24,360 bases of DNA from a virus, in the IMG/VR virus record IMGVR_UViG_3300030333_002896, positions 4,167 to 28,526 of that record. The stretch is one strand, 5' to 3'. Position numbers and translations under genes: made by a program. The notes below the pieces were generated by a model. That model made no database searches. It was given only the letters and a program-made list of their open reading frames with translations, and had not been told where the DNA came from. Positions 9,201 through 16,266 of the stretch are shown here, in pieces. Numbering within the stretch: the stretch's first letter is position 1; each line of letters begins with the position of its first letter.

Positions 9201-10653
9201 CAACCGTTGATGTTGTAAAAGTTGAAGAATGAATATCTGCCCAAGATAATATTACCGTTCCATCGTTATGCGTACTATGCTGAACATATTTACTTCCATC
9301 TCCCTTTTCCATATATTTAACAATGGATTCATTCTTACCAGAGTTTTCATTAAAATGCATTTTTGATACCATATGAAGCTGGTTTGTCAATACCCCTGTG
9401 TCCGCCCAAGTAGAAGATCCGTCCAATGTTCCAGCTAATATATCAGAAAAATGAAACTTATGATTACTGCTATCAGACTCTGCCAATACCAAATATTCCT
9501 TACTCCCACTTACCGTATTTGTAATTGAGGTAATACCTACCCAAGAATAACTGCCTGTATTTGACGGCTCACCCGCTACTGCGGAGATTCCCGATGAAGT
9601 GATCTTATATAGCCCAACGCCTGGATTTAATAGATATAAATTCCCATCTCCAGCTTCATACATATAAGATTCTGTGACTGCATTGGTTGTATGAAAATCT
9701 TCCTGGATCACTGTTTCTGTAATATCTCCGTTTGTTTCAACCGTATATTTAATTAAATGATTCTTATTCGCACTGGGACTTCCTGTCACTCCAGAATAAT
9801 GAACATAAATCCCGTTATTATAGTTACACATACTGGCAACATATAAAGATGTATACGCCTGATAAAGATTGTATTTTGTTACATCTAAAGCAACCGTAGT
9901 GCTACCAGTACCAATTGAATATCTTATTTTATCCTTACTATCTAAATAACTATACAAACAAAGCACTTTTCCATTTAAAGCAAGTGAAGCTATTCGTTTA
10001 AATGATGAAATATTATTGGAAGCATTATCTGTTACATTTAAATGGGTAGAATGTTTTCCCCCAACTGAACCAACTCGACATCCTGTACTTCCCGATGTTG
10101 CAAAAAAACTTCCGCCCCAGGTCGATGCGTTATTGGTATTTACATAATGTTTATTTCCTGTCTTATAATCAATATCATCATAAATATCTGTACCCGCTAT
10201 TGCTGATCCACTATTATCTTTAACATCAACCACCATCACATTGGCACTCTGTGCGTGTCCAGAATCGGAAGCTGTCTCAAAAAATAAAATATTATCTTCA
10301 ATTTGTAAATGATCTGATACGGCTGGTTGAGAAGGATCGTACCAGAATAGCAATGCTTCTTTGGTACTACTGTCAATTAACACCAAAATATATCGATGTT
10401 CCTGGGTAGCGAACTTGTCGGATATAAAAGTAAATAAATTGTAGACCACATAGCTTTTACTGAGCTTGGTATTTAATTGAGATAAAGCAAAATTAGGAAC
10501 ACTGGAAGGTTGTCCCGCTCCAAATGTTTTTTCTAATTTCCCGTCACGAATGCGGAGATTCTCCATATTCTGAGCAATGTGTTCTGGGAGATCTTCTACG
10601 TCTACGTTGGTTACAACTCCGCCAAAGTCTGTTATATCAATAAGTTCTGCCAT
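6238..10653 (-). CDS. Very large tail nozzle/hub-like protein with probable inserted receptor-binding modules
   Basis: This 1471-residue protein starts with DFGGVVTNVDVEDLPEH and a DGKLEKTFGAG stretch, the usual opening of podovirus nozzle and stabilisation proteins (T7 gp12 / P22 gp10 type). The C-terminal 330 residues carry the matching end: WVAYSEINQFD, then a GGAITGLAEIFGRLVVFKP motif (about 1190-1210) and VYHDGIYRI, typical of beta-propeller blades. Between lies a long Ser/Thr/Asn/Gly-rich region. At about 880-955 a module has the shape 'VAVTNASSL..GTDYFLG...VTLTRAQG..AT.H', resembling small beta domains of phage fibres. At 1471 aa it is nearly twice T7 gp12. No separate fibre gene is visible, so the insert may serve adsorption (inference). 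It starts in a TAATG overlap with the adaptor gene. There is no signal peptide or membrane segment. Confidence 0.82.
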   Translation of the reverse strand: MAELIDITDFGGVVTNVDVEDLPEHIAQNMENLRIRDGKLEKTFGAGQPSSVPNFALSQLNTKLSKSYVVYNLFTFISDKFATQEHRYILVLIDSSTKEALLFWYDPSQPAVSDHLQIEDNILFFETASDSGHAQSANVMVVDVKDNSGSAIAGTDIYDDIDYKTGNKHYVNTNNASTWGGSFFATSGSTGCRVGSVGGKHSTHLNVTDNASNNISSFKRIASLALNGKVLCLYSYLDSKDKIRYSIGTGSTTVALDVTKYNLYQAYTSLYVASMCNYNNGIYVHYSGVTGSPSANKNHLIKYTVETNGDITETVIQEDFHTTNAVTESYMYEAGDGNLYLLNPGVGLYKITSSGISAVAGEPSNTGSYSWVGITSITNTVSGSKEYLVLAESDSSNHKFHFSDILAGTLDGSSTWADTGVLTNQLHMVSKMHFNENSGKNESIVKYMEKGDGSKYVQHSTHNDGTVILSWADIHSSTFTTSTVVTFLKHAYRNPSGVKYLIVGTNDFTSGSPTVIQHGRVYRVPVDKTPLSMNNHANDTFKGWNPTCFDDVVTGFSSGNYFFEHAKAYMMVYGVECVELNNDTRAQLNRFTDIGWGSGSWGGSGSCDYKWTNLNDKYTIGAHYHKAQRNPIVPFSDSIRVLPGDIATVGSNSANGIWLGYIDRKLMNEGVTIAPGFYAYSNVLTNSFTISDDMGYIETTDELRDSDEIRYNVTAVFDGTQETLLEESKEQVAISVAGSGVSPAPTVVDISKSKIIIPIDIDFATINKRITGFNLYRANRYNGVWETYKKIQEFNFIREAETQSTTDKFMEMHYNTDHTVYIYDSNGYLSHDSSANLTAINSDEGSYALKVGGNWKRKLTQDITPIQGYALTGAELSADITSSATTNVAVTNASSLSNGTDYFLGTKTHSSLVNSGGSSTNDDEPVERVTVSSINTSANTVTLTRAQGSPATTATEHKQYTEFRSITATNTNWYMVKVNKAFTATRWNSSWSFYRKLGSSWDRQDNTGGGNKSSVHSSGAYGSHKAGFMIPLVSPNSAEDNIDFDSWRDASSHDITTTGLAGNYIETDDNGVFKISDVSTYNAHGNFFHFKSNKNLPAGNGFDEGKLGGTLTIKNTATNKYTIKITDDGLTSLGEHWGEAVVSTRVNGRYAKMVKSRLFLGNIFLDIGDENEERNDWVAYSEINQFDTRPVSNVIQFDDREGGAITGLAEIFGRLVVFKPQAIFILNLSDPVNPSSWSIVESKHNIGNVAFEGMVEVHDSIYFVYHDGIYRITSNMSASSTATPTVMDKVTDAIDDQFMLATDKTAIKGIFDSERQEIIYKWMVSSTQVVWAYNYVKQTWRKIDMGTGVLDLLAYDENGSPMDYDKTNNKIIKFDTANASTSKWKSKKFPLDLHRKRLLRYGTVQFVGTDTLTYNLYLDGAGSASFTKSITADGGIVRFPIKRYAKKFEIELSTASSTNAFTLERLQIEME

Positions 10654-11366
10654 TAAAGATTATTATTTGGATAAATTGGATCAACTAAGCTATTTGAAGA
10701 GCTGTGATCAAATGGTAAGCCTTCACCTACAACTTGCGTTGCTGGATTCTGATTATATTTGCCAATCATCCCGTATGCTCTTTGTTCTGCATCTTGTTTT
10801 CTTGCTTGATTATTTGATAGTCTCCAAAGCTCTGCTTCTGCCAATTCTACTAAAGCATCGTGAAAGATAGCATTTAGATCACTATTAGCAGTTGGAGAAG
10901 TTGCTAATGCTGTTGGCTCTTTAATAAAGTAACAATCCACATTTGCAGAAACATTATAAATATATATTCTGTTTTTAAAGGCAAAGTATACAGGCTCTGT
11001 GGCACTAAAAGCGTAGTAGCCCGTTGTAAAATCTTTTGCCATATCAAAAGATATTTTGCGTATAAAATTGCTGTCAACTACCCGAATACCTAATACGCCT
11101 AATACCCCACCAAATGGCGTAGAATCAAGCGTTGAATTGTCGGGTGCAAAAAAACGCTTAAAATGCGTGTCTACATCGTTATCTGTTGAAAGCGTTATAT
11201 TTTTCTTAATGACTTGTAAATCTGTTAATAAATGAGGATTTAAAAGCTGTATTAGCTTATCCTGTGCAATGTTTAAATAGCGTAGTTTGACTGTATCACT
11301 AAAAAGATCCCCAGAGGTATCTTCCAGGCGATCTCCTAATACGGTTAACATTTCTGCTGTGGTCAT
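10653..11366 (-). CDS. Head-to-tail adaptor (connector) protein
   Basis: This 237-residue protein begins MTTAEMLTVLGDRLEDTSGD and continues with VKLRYLNIAQDKLIQLL. This is the helical start of the phage adaptor family related to P22 gp4 and T7 gp11 (DUF6682-like as I recall it). A beta-rich middle with aromatic residues and a helical region rich in Ala and Glu (about 165-200) follow. Adaptors of this kind bind under the portal ring after packaging, close the channel and dock the nozzle. Position directly after the capsid gene and before the nozzle gene agrees. GGAG lies about 6 bases before the ATG, downstream of the hairpin at 11385-11410. Called from the N-terminal pattern and gene order. 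Confidence 0.82.
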   Translation of the reverse strand: MTTAEMLTVLGDRLEDTSGDLFSDTVKLRYLNIAQDKLIQLLNPHLLTDLQVIKKNITLSTDNDVDTHFKRFFAPDNSTLDSTPFGGVLGVLGIRVVDSNFIRKISFDMAKDFTTGYYAFSATEPVYFAFKNRIYIYNVSANVDCYFIKEPTALATSPTANSDLNAIFHDALVELAEAELWRLSNNQARKQDAEQRAYGMIGKYNQNPATQVVGEGLPFDHSSSNSLVDPIYPNNNL

Positions 11367-11384
11367 AATTTCTCCAGGGCTATA

Positions 11385-11410
11385 CAGCCCCCAGGAAAGC
11401 CCAGGGGCTG
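11385..11410 (-). other. Strong GC-rich hairpin between capsid and adaptor genes
   Basis: On the minus strand CAGCCCCTGGG and CCTGGGGGCTG form an 11-pair stem (nine Watson-Crick and two G-U pairs) closed by a CTTT loop. It lies 18 bases after the capsid stop codon and 18 bases before the adaptor ATG. No U-run follows, so it lacks the mark of an intrinsic terminator. It may protect the capsid mRNA 3' end, mark a processing site or reduce read-through, so that capsid is made in excess over the single-ring adaptor. Stem seen in the sequence; role inferred. Confidence 0.7.
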
Positions 11411-11428
11411 TGATAGTTATTCAGTTAC

Positions 11429-12547
11429 TTAAGCGTAATCCAATGGTGAGTAGAGATCTTCTACAACACAATGGGCTTTTCGGTTGGTGACAACCAAGTT
11501 ACCATAAGTGTGTACCTTCTGCACGAAAGTATTACTCTTTGTATCTTCGATCATATCAGATGCAGTGAACCTTGCACCAGAGTTGAAGAACATATAGAGA
11601 TAGTTCGTGTTCAAGAAATAGATCCTACCATCATTATTATCAGCGATGGTATCAGGACTGTTATCTGCCTGTGCGGTTACGATGTCTTGATCTGCGACAA
11701 TGTCCACACCTCTGTATGACATTCCCATAAAACCCATCTTCGCCATACGATCAGATTCCAAACTTCCACGCTTGAACTCACCCAGTTCTGACTCAATAAG
11801 GTCATAATGGTATTGAGAACATACGATAAGGTCTGGACTTTCTCCTGTTTGTGCTTTTGCATTTGCAATACCACGAGCAAGGATTCTCAAGATATAAGTA
11901 TCTTTTGCGGGATCTTGCATATCTGCTTCTGCTATGAATGTTACACCAGCATCTGGTGAATCAGCAGAATCGTTACCTGATGCATCTGCGAAAGAAGCAT
12001 CTGTTAAGACAGGAGTTTTCCACCAGGAGTTAGATCCTGGAGCAAGACCACCTACTGTAGTTGCATCATCACAAAGTACAGCAACAGGATTAAAAGCATC
12101 TGTAGCCAATGTTCTTGCGAACATATTCTCTGCAACTTTCTTCTCCAACTGCTTCTGAAGGTTTTTTACCTTTGCACCAACAATGTTCTTAATAGCCTGT
12201 GGACTATTCATTAACAAGGTTTCTTCCTTTGTTAAAAGAAAGTGACCAGTTAACATAGTTGGATTATACGATGCAGTCTTTGCGATTTCTGCTATTGCTG
12301 GTGTATAGGACTGACCTGATGATGTACCAAGCGTATGCTGGTCACCCCAAACAGTTGCACCACCCTCTGCATATTCTACTGGCACTACAATTTCACGACC
12401 ATTAAAGGTCTTTGCTTTGCCCTTCAGTATTGCAAGTAGTGGATGAGATTTCTTAAAGATATTATCATACAAAACTGGCATATAATACTGCTGAATAAGG
12501 GCACTTAACGATGCGGATCCTGTTCCGCTTACTACGATATTCGACAT
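11429..12547 (-). CDS. Major capsid protein
   Basis: This 372-residue shell protein is of the HK97-fold size class. Seen: N-terminal LSALIQQYYMPVLYDNIFKK, ILKGKAKTFNGREIVVPVEY, and a helix containing KNIVGAKVKNLQKQLEKKVAEN. Towards the C-terminus are PDLIVCSQYHYDLIE, MGMSYRGVDIVAD and YFLNTNYLYMFF. This layout is shared by many podovirus coat proteins. An excellent AAGGAG lies 8 bases before the ATG, one of the best ribosome sites in the window, fitting a protein needed in hundreds of copies. It follows the scaffold gene and precedes a strong hairpin. No internal frameshift or decoration-domain extension was seen. The C-terminus lacks obvious Ig-like domains. Confidence 0.93.
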   Translation of the reverse strand: MSNIVVSGTGSASLSALIQQYYMPVLYDNIFKKSHPLLAILKGKAKTFNGREIVVPVEYAEGGATVWGDQHTLGTSSGQSYTPAIAEIAKTASYNPTMLTGHFLLTKEETLLMNSPQAIKNIVGAKVKNLQKQLEKKVAENMFARTLATDAFNPVAVLCDDATTVGGLAPGSNSWWKTPVLTDASFADASGNDSADSPDAGVTFIAEADMQDPAKDTYILRILARGIANAKAQTGESPDLIVCSQYHYDLIESELGEFKRGSLESDRMAKMGFMGMSYRGVDIVADQDIVTAQADNSPDTIADNNDGRIYFLNTNYLYMFFNSGARFTASDMIEDTKSNTFVQKVHTYGNLVVTNRKAHCVVEDLYSPLDYA

Positions 12548-12565
12548 ATATTATGTCTCCTTATT

Positions 12566-13537
12566 CTATTGATTATTAAAAAACGAAACAACGTCAATAT
12601 CCTCATAGGTAGATGCTTTTTTATTTGTATCTGCCTTAATACCGACATTCTTCTTTACATTGACTGGTACCGATGGCTTTGGTTTGGGTTCTGGAGCTTG
12701 AGCTTTATTAAAGTTCATTACCTTATAAGCCTCTTCTAAGGTCAATACTCGATCAGTCTTTTCAAAGTTAGACACCGCAAAGTCCAATACTTCCTGGACT
12801 TGCTTATCATTTAACTTATAGGTAGATCGCAATTCACTCATAGATCTTTCCAGTTCCCGCTCTGATTCCATCGCTTCCAGTTTTTCCCTTGCCTCTGTTA
12901 ATTCAGATTCATAGGGATTCGGAAGATCCTTATTATCCATCTGTAGGGACTGTTCATACAGTTGCCCCGCTTCTTTTCCAAGTTCATCCTCAATCGCTTC
13001 TTTTAGCGTTTCGGAGAACTCTTCCGATTCTTTTAATTTATCCACTAACTGCACTAATGGTTCTACCGCCCTACGCTGATCAGATAACTGCTGGGCTTTT
13101 TCTGTATTAGATTTCTGCCACTCGTGTCTGTTCACGCTATCGGTTCGCCACAATTCAATATCTTCAGTAGAGAATTTTAAGCCATCTTGATCTTCGTAAA
13201 CGAAGGAGTCACCAGAATCATCTTCGGACTCTGTACTAACCGTATCGGTTTGCCCTTCTGTCTCTACTTTAGTTTGATCTTCTTCAGTTGTGGATTGGGT
13301 TTCTGCTGTTTGTGTAGACTCTGTAGTCTCAGCCTGTTCTGTAGTCTCTTCCTGGGCGGATTGCTCTTGAGGCTGTTCGCCAAAGAGTTCTCCAGGAATA
13401 GAAACATTGTCGTAATCACCATTAAGTGAGGTATCTTCTCCCACCTGGGTGTCATTACTAAAATTTCCCACCTGGATCTGTTCCGACTCAGGTGTTACTT
13501 CTAAATTATTTGTTCCCGCTATGTTGATTTCAGCCAT
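12566..13537 (-). CDS. Capsid scaffolding protein
   Basis: This 323-residue protein is very acidic and Gln/Thr/Glu-rich (about residues 50-115 almost without hydrophobic residues). A long helical coiled-coil-like region follows (about 140-265), and then a short basic Pro/Lys tail (PKPKPSVPVNVKKN near 285-298). Acidic disordered front, helical rod and basic coat-binding end, placed directly before the capsid gene, is the usual profile of a phage scaffold. AAGGA stands 8 bases before the ATG. The stop TAG is 18 bases before the capsid ATG. Called from composition and position; sequence conservation in scaffolds is generally poor. Confidence 0.85.
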   Translation of the reverse strand: MAEINIAGTNNLEVTPESEQIQVGNFSNDTQVGEDTSLNGDYDNVSIPGELFGEQPQEQSAQEETTEQAETTESTQTAETQSTTEEDQTKVETEGQTDTVSTESEDDSGDSFVYEDQDGLKFSTEDIELWRTDSVNRHEWQKSNTEKAQQLSDQRRAVEPLVQLVDKLKESEEFSETLKEAIEDELGKEAGQLYEQSLQMDNKDLPNPYESELTEAREKLEAMESERELERSMSELRSTYKLNDKQVQEVLDFAVSNFEKTDRVLTLEEAYKVMNFNKAQAPEPKPKPSVPVNVKKNVGIKADTNKKASTYEDIDVVSFFNNQ

Positions 13538-13538
13538 T

Positions 13539-14048
13539 TTAGTTTCCTTTCAGTTGGTCTTTCGACACTGGTTTTGTTGCAAAAAACATAAGTAACACGG
13601 TTCTTTTACCTTTGTGTGGTTCTACCTTATGCTTTAATGGTTTGTCATTTTTTCCAGCAGAGTACATTACCCCACTTAAATAATGGTTATGAACGATCAC
13701 TTCTTGATTATCAATTAAAAACTTTAAATTTCCGCCTGTGAAGCTATCTGGATCAGATAATAAAATAGATGTTCCCAGCTTACACCAAGCCATATGGTTA
13801 TCTACCAGCTTTCCATTCTCTTCCTTACATCCATCATAATGCCATTTATGTCCCCTCGGTCTTGACTCTACACGCCAATAACTTGGAGCAGACAGTATTA
13901 ATTCCTGGTCATCTACAGCCGATTGATAGCGTTTTGCCACTTTTTCTATAATTTTATGAGAAAAGTCGTGACTTTTATGCTTTAATTTGCCCATATCCTT
14001 GAGATCTTGGACTTCATCGAGGTTTACTATGCCTAATATTTGGTGCAT
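13539..14048 (-). CDS. 2-oxoglutarate/Fe(II)-dependent oxygenase
   Basis: This 169-residue protein carries the iron-binding triad of the double-stranded beta-helix oxygenases: H70 and D72 in GHKWHYDG, and H140 in LKHKVEPH. R149 (GKRTVLLMFF) is placed to hold the 2-oxoglutarate carboxylate. FTGGNLKF near 103-110 is the common beta-strand motif. The fold is complete at this length, resembling small prolyl-hydroxylase-like members. The substrate is unknown: a virion protein side chain, a host protein or a nucleic acid base are possible. It is odd in being inside the head operon, between the Lys-rich protein (TAATG overlap) and the scaffold (one base apart), so it is made late together with capsid parts. 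Family call is firm; role is open. Confidence 0.88.
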   Translation of the reverse strand: MHQILGIVNLDEVQDLKDMGKLKHKSHDFSHKIIEKVAKRYQSAVDDQELILSAPSYWRVESRPRGHKWHYDGCKEENGKLVDNHMAWCKLGTSILLSDPDSFTGGNLKFLIDNQEVIVHNHYLSGVMYSAGKNDKPLKHKVEPHKGKRTVLLMFFATKPVSKDQLKGN

Positions 14049-14317
14049 TAATAACTGATCCTATTTTTACCTTTTTTAAAAAATTTATCTGGATACTTAT
14101 CATTTTCTTGATTAACAAGGGTTTTAGATTTCATATGTCCAATATCTCGAATCGACTTAGGATCTTCACCCTTTTTAGATGGATGATATACAAAAGCATT
14201 TCCAGCTTCAGCTAATTTTTTTTTTAATTTTTTTTCTTTAGACTTTGCTAATGCTTTCTTATAGGCTTCCTTGCCTTTCTTTGTATAAGCGTACTTTTTA
14301 CCTTTTAACTCTGGCAT
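14048..14317 (-). CDS. Small lysine-rich protein of the head operon
   Basis: This 89-residue protein has 25 lysines, mostly in residues 5-34, and is strongly basic; the family is not recognised. The start has a clear AAGGAG 7 bases upstream and the end overlaps the oxygenase ATG in TAATG. Its codons include runs of eight and ten adenines (14228-14235 and 14216-14225), which could cause polymerase slippage. The C-terminal half is less extreme, with aromatic and Gly residues (YHPSKKG, DIGHMKSKT). It may bind DNA or the acidic scaffold, or be a minor head protein; these ideas rest only on charge and on its place between portal and scaffold. Its lysines would also be conceivable substrates of the neighbouring oxygenase (speculative). 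Confidence 0.78.
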   Translation of the reverse strand: MPELKGKKYAYTKKGKEAYKKALAKSKEKKLKKKLAEAGNAFVYHPSKKGEDPKSIRDIGHMKSKTLVNQENDKYPDKFFKKGKNRISY

Positions 14318-14364
14318 TATTTATCTCCTTTTAAATTTTGACGGACAATTAGAAAACATACCGA

Positions 14365-16266
14365 TCAAGCCCTTGATTCTGGCATTTGTTCCATCTCACC
14401 TTGTCCGCCAACCATATTTGTAACGGTCATAATTCTTTCTTGCATTTCTGGTGGTAGTGCCTGGAAGTCTGGAGATTCTAATAATCCAGGATTCTGCATT
14501 ACCATTTGTGCTATTGCCTCTTCTGCTTGACCACCAATACCTTCTTGCATTGCTTGAGCTACCAGGCTACCAAAGCGTTCTTGCATACCTTCCGCTTGTT
14601 CTACTTGCTGTTGTGGTGGCATTTGTTGATTACGCACATACCAGTTCTGTATTACTTGCTGTTTATCTGTGATATTTAAAGCGTTAACTACCTCTTCAAT
14701 ACCATACACACCTACCTGGAATAACTCCAATGCTCTTTCTTCATTAGCAACTCTACCTTGTGCATATCTGGATCCAGTAGTAACATCTACATCAAACTCA
14801 CTATCTCGAAGTGAACTGGCGGTACCAGGATTAAATTGTGGACTACCTTCTGGGTTGCCATCAGCATCATATACGCCACCTGGATCAAATTCTGTAAACT
14901 CAAAAGAACCTTCAGCATCTCGCTCTCTAATAGAACGTATCTGCTCATCATAAGTAAGGATCATCTGCACCATATACTCACCGATCTCTTTGGTAAACCT
15001 GGCTACTTCTTTATTGATCTTAAATCTTTGTCTGGTTTGACTGGCTTCCTGGAGTGCTACAATTGCCCTTCCAGAAGTAACACCACCTGGCTTACGTCCT
15101 TGCGTTACATCATTTACGCCTGTAATGTGTTCCATAAACTGACCAACTTGAGCAATGTAATTCTGAATATACCCAGGAATTGGTGGTGGAGTCTCAAAGG
15201 TTACATCTGCTGGATCTACAACAGTTATCTCTTCTCCTGGTGATCCTGTGATCGGTCTGGTTAGTTGACCTTTTGCTCGTTGTGTTACCTTTCTGATCGG
15301 AAAGCCCATTCGCCTAATATTTTCATTGATCGCACTAAATGTCTCATTCATTGCTTTGGTCTGGGTGCGTACTAATTCTGTTTCCCCGATACCCCAGAAG
15401 TTGTGAGGACTTTTATAGTTTGATACCATAAATACTGGCATCCGATATAATTCTAATGGTTCATCAACAATGAGCTTATCTCCAACAACTACCGTGTGCC
15501 TTCCATAGGGATACTTCTCTGTATCTGCTTCATTGCTATAACATTCAATTACTAAGGCTACATCTGCATCTTGAGTTCCTGGATTATCACTTTGTAGTCC
15601 GCTGTCATCTGACTTTTGAAATGCTTTGTAATCATCTAACTTTCCATCGGCATTACATTTAATATCGTATTCTCTATAGATCTTTGATGTTTCCATTGGT
15701 ACAGCAAATAAGAAATACTCTCCCGCTTGAAGATCCAGGTCATTAGCATATGGATGGGGTATAACAGAAAACGGATCAATGACCTGGATATCAAAGCCTT
15801 TAAATGCTCCTGTATCACTTATCTCTGGCAGTATCTGTAAAAACCCATTGGAATAGATCAAACTATCTTTTACTGCCTGGAGTATTTTACCGTACAGATC
15901 AGACTCTTCTACGATCTGAGCAAATCTCTTTTGCATCATATCAGCAAAGTATACATCATTTTGTTCTTTTGGCAATATATCTACTGTTGGCTGAAAATCA
16001 TTAATGATCGGCAAGATGGTTTCAACTACCGCTAAAGGAAAGTTGAATATCATCCTGGACTGGCTTTCAGTGCCTTTACTTGCAGATGCCCAGTGCCTTC
16101 CATAATATAGGCGTTCATTCTTCCGCCATCTATCTGCCTGTTTATCTCTGGCTTTCTTACTGCGATCTAACCAGTTTCTAATTTGCGGTATACGTTCTGC
16201 AACATCTGCTACCTGGTCTAATGCATCACTCTGATCAGCAGATGCGTAATAATCCATTCCAGCCAT
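14365..16266 (-). CDS. Portal protein (P22-like)
   Basis: This 633-residue portal forms the dodecameric DNA channel at one head vertex. Seen: N-terminal helical RNWLDRSKKARDKQADRWRKN and ERLYYGRHW, MIFNFPLAVVETILPIINDF, then the conserved FWGIGETELVRTQTKAMNE followed by NENIRRMG. Further on are IQNYIAQVGQFMEHITGVND and GVTSGRAIVALQEASQTR. The last 100 residues are Gln/Met/Glu-rich helices, consistent with a P22-type barrel. Length and motif order fit podovirus portals. Its ATG overlaps the stop codon of the large terminase gene (TAATG), the classical packaging arrangement. A 47-base gap with no gene separates it from the Lys-rich protein. Confidence 0.93.
   Translation of the reverse strand: MAGMDYYASADQSDALDQVADVAERIPQIRNWLDRSKKARDKQADRWRKNERLYYGRHWASASKGTESQSRMIFNFPLAVVETILPIINDFQPTVDILPKEQNDVYFADMMQKRFAQIVEESDLYGKILQAVKDSLIYSNGFLQILPEISDTGAFKGFDIQVIDPFSVIPHPYANDLDLQAGEYFLFAVPMETSKIYREYDIKCNADGKLDDYKAFQKSDDSGLQSDNPGTQDADVALVIECYSNEADTEKYPYGRHTVVVGDKLIVDEPLELYRMPVFMVSNYKSPHNFWGIGETELVRTQTKAMNETFSAINENIRRMGFPIRKVTQRAKGQLTRPITGSPGEEITVVDPADVTFETPPPIPGYIQNYIAQVGQFMEHITGVNDVTQGRKPGGVTSGRAIVALQEASQTRQRFKINKEVARFTKEIGEYMVQMILTYDEQIRSIRERDAEGSFEFTEFDPGGVYDADGNPEGSPQFNPGTASSLRDSEFDVDVTTGSRYAQGRVANEERALELFQVGVYGIEEVVNALNITDKQQVIQNWYVRNQQMPPQQQVEQAEGMQERFGSLVAQAMQEGIGGQAEEAIAQMVMQNPGLLESPDFQALPPEMQERIMTVTNMVGGQGEMEQMPESRA

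Noticed and set aside
11385-11410. Intrinsic (Rho-independent) terminator after the capsid gene
   Set aside because: The stem is strong but is followed by ATAGCCCTGG instead of a U-run, so it is reported as a hairpin only.
14836-15243. 135-codon open frame on the plus strand opposite the portal gene
   Set aside because: It lies wholly inside the certain portal gene, has no ribosome site and reads as low-quality antisense translation.
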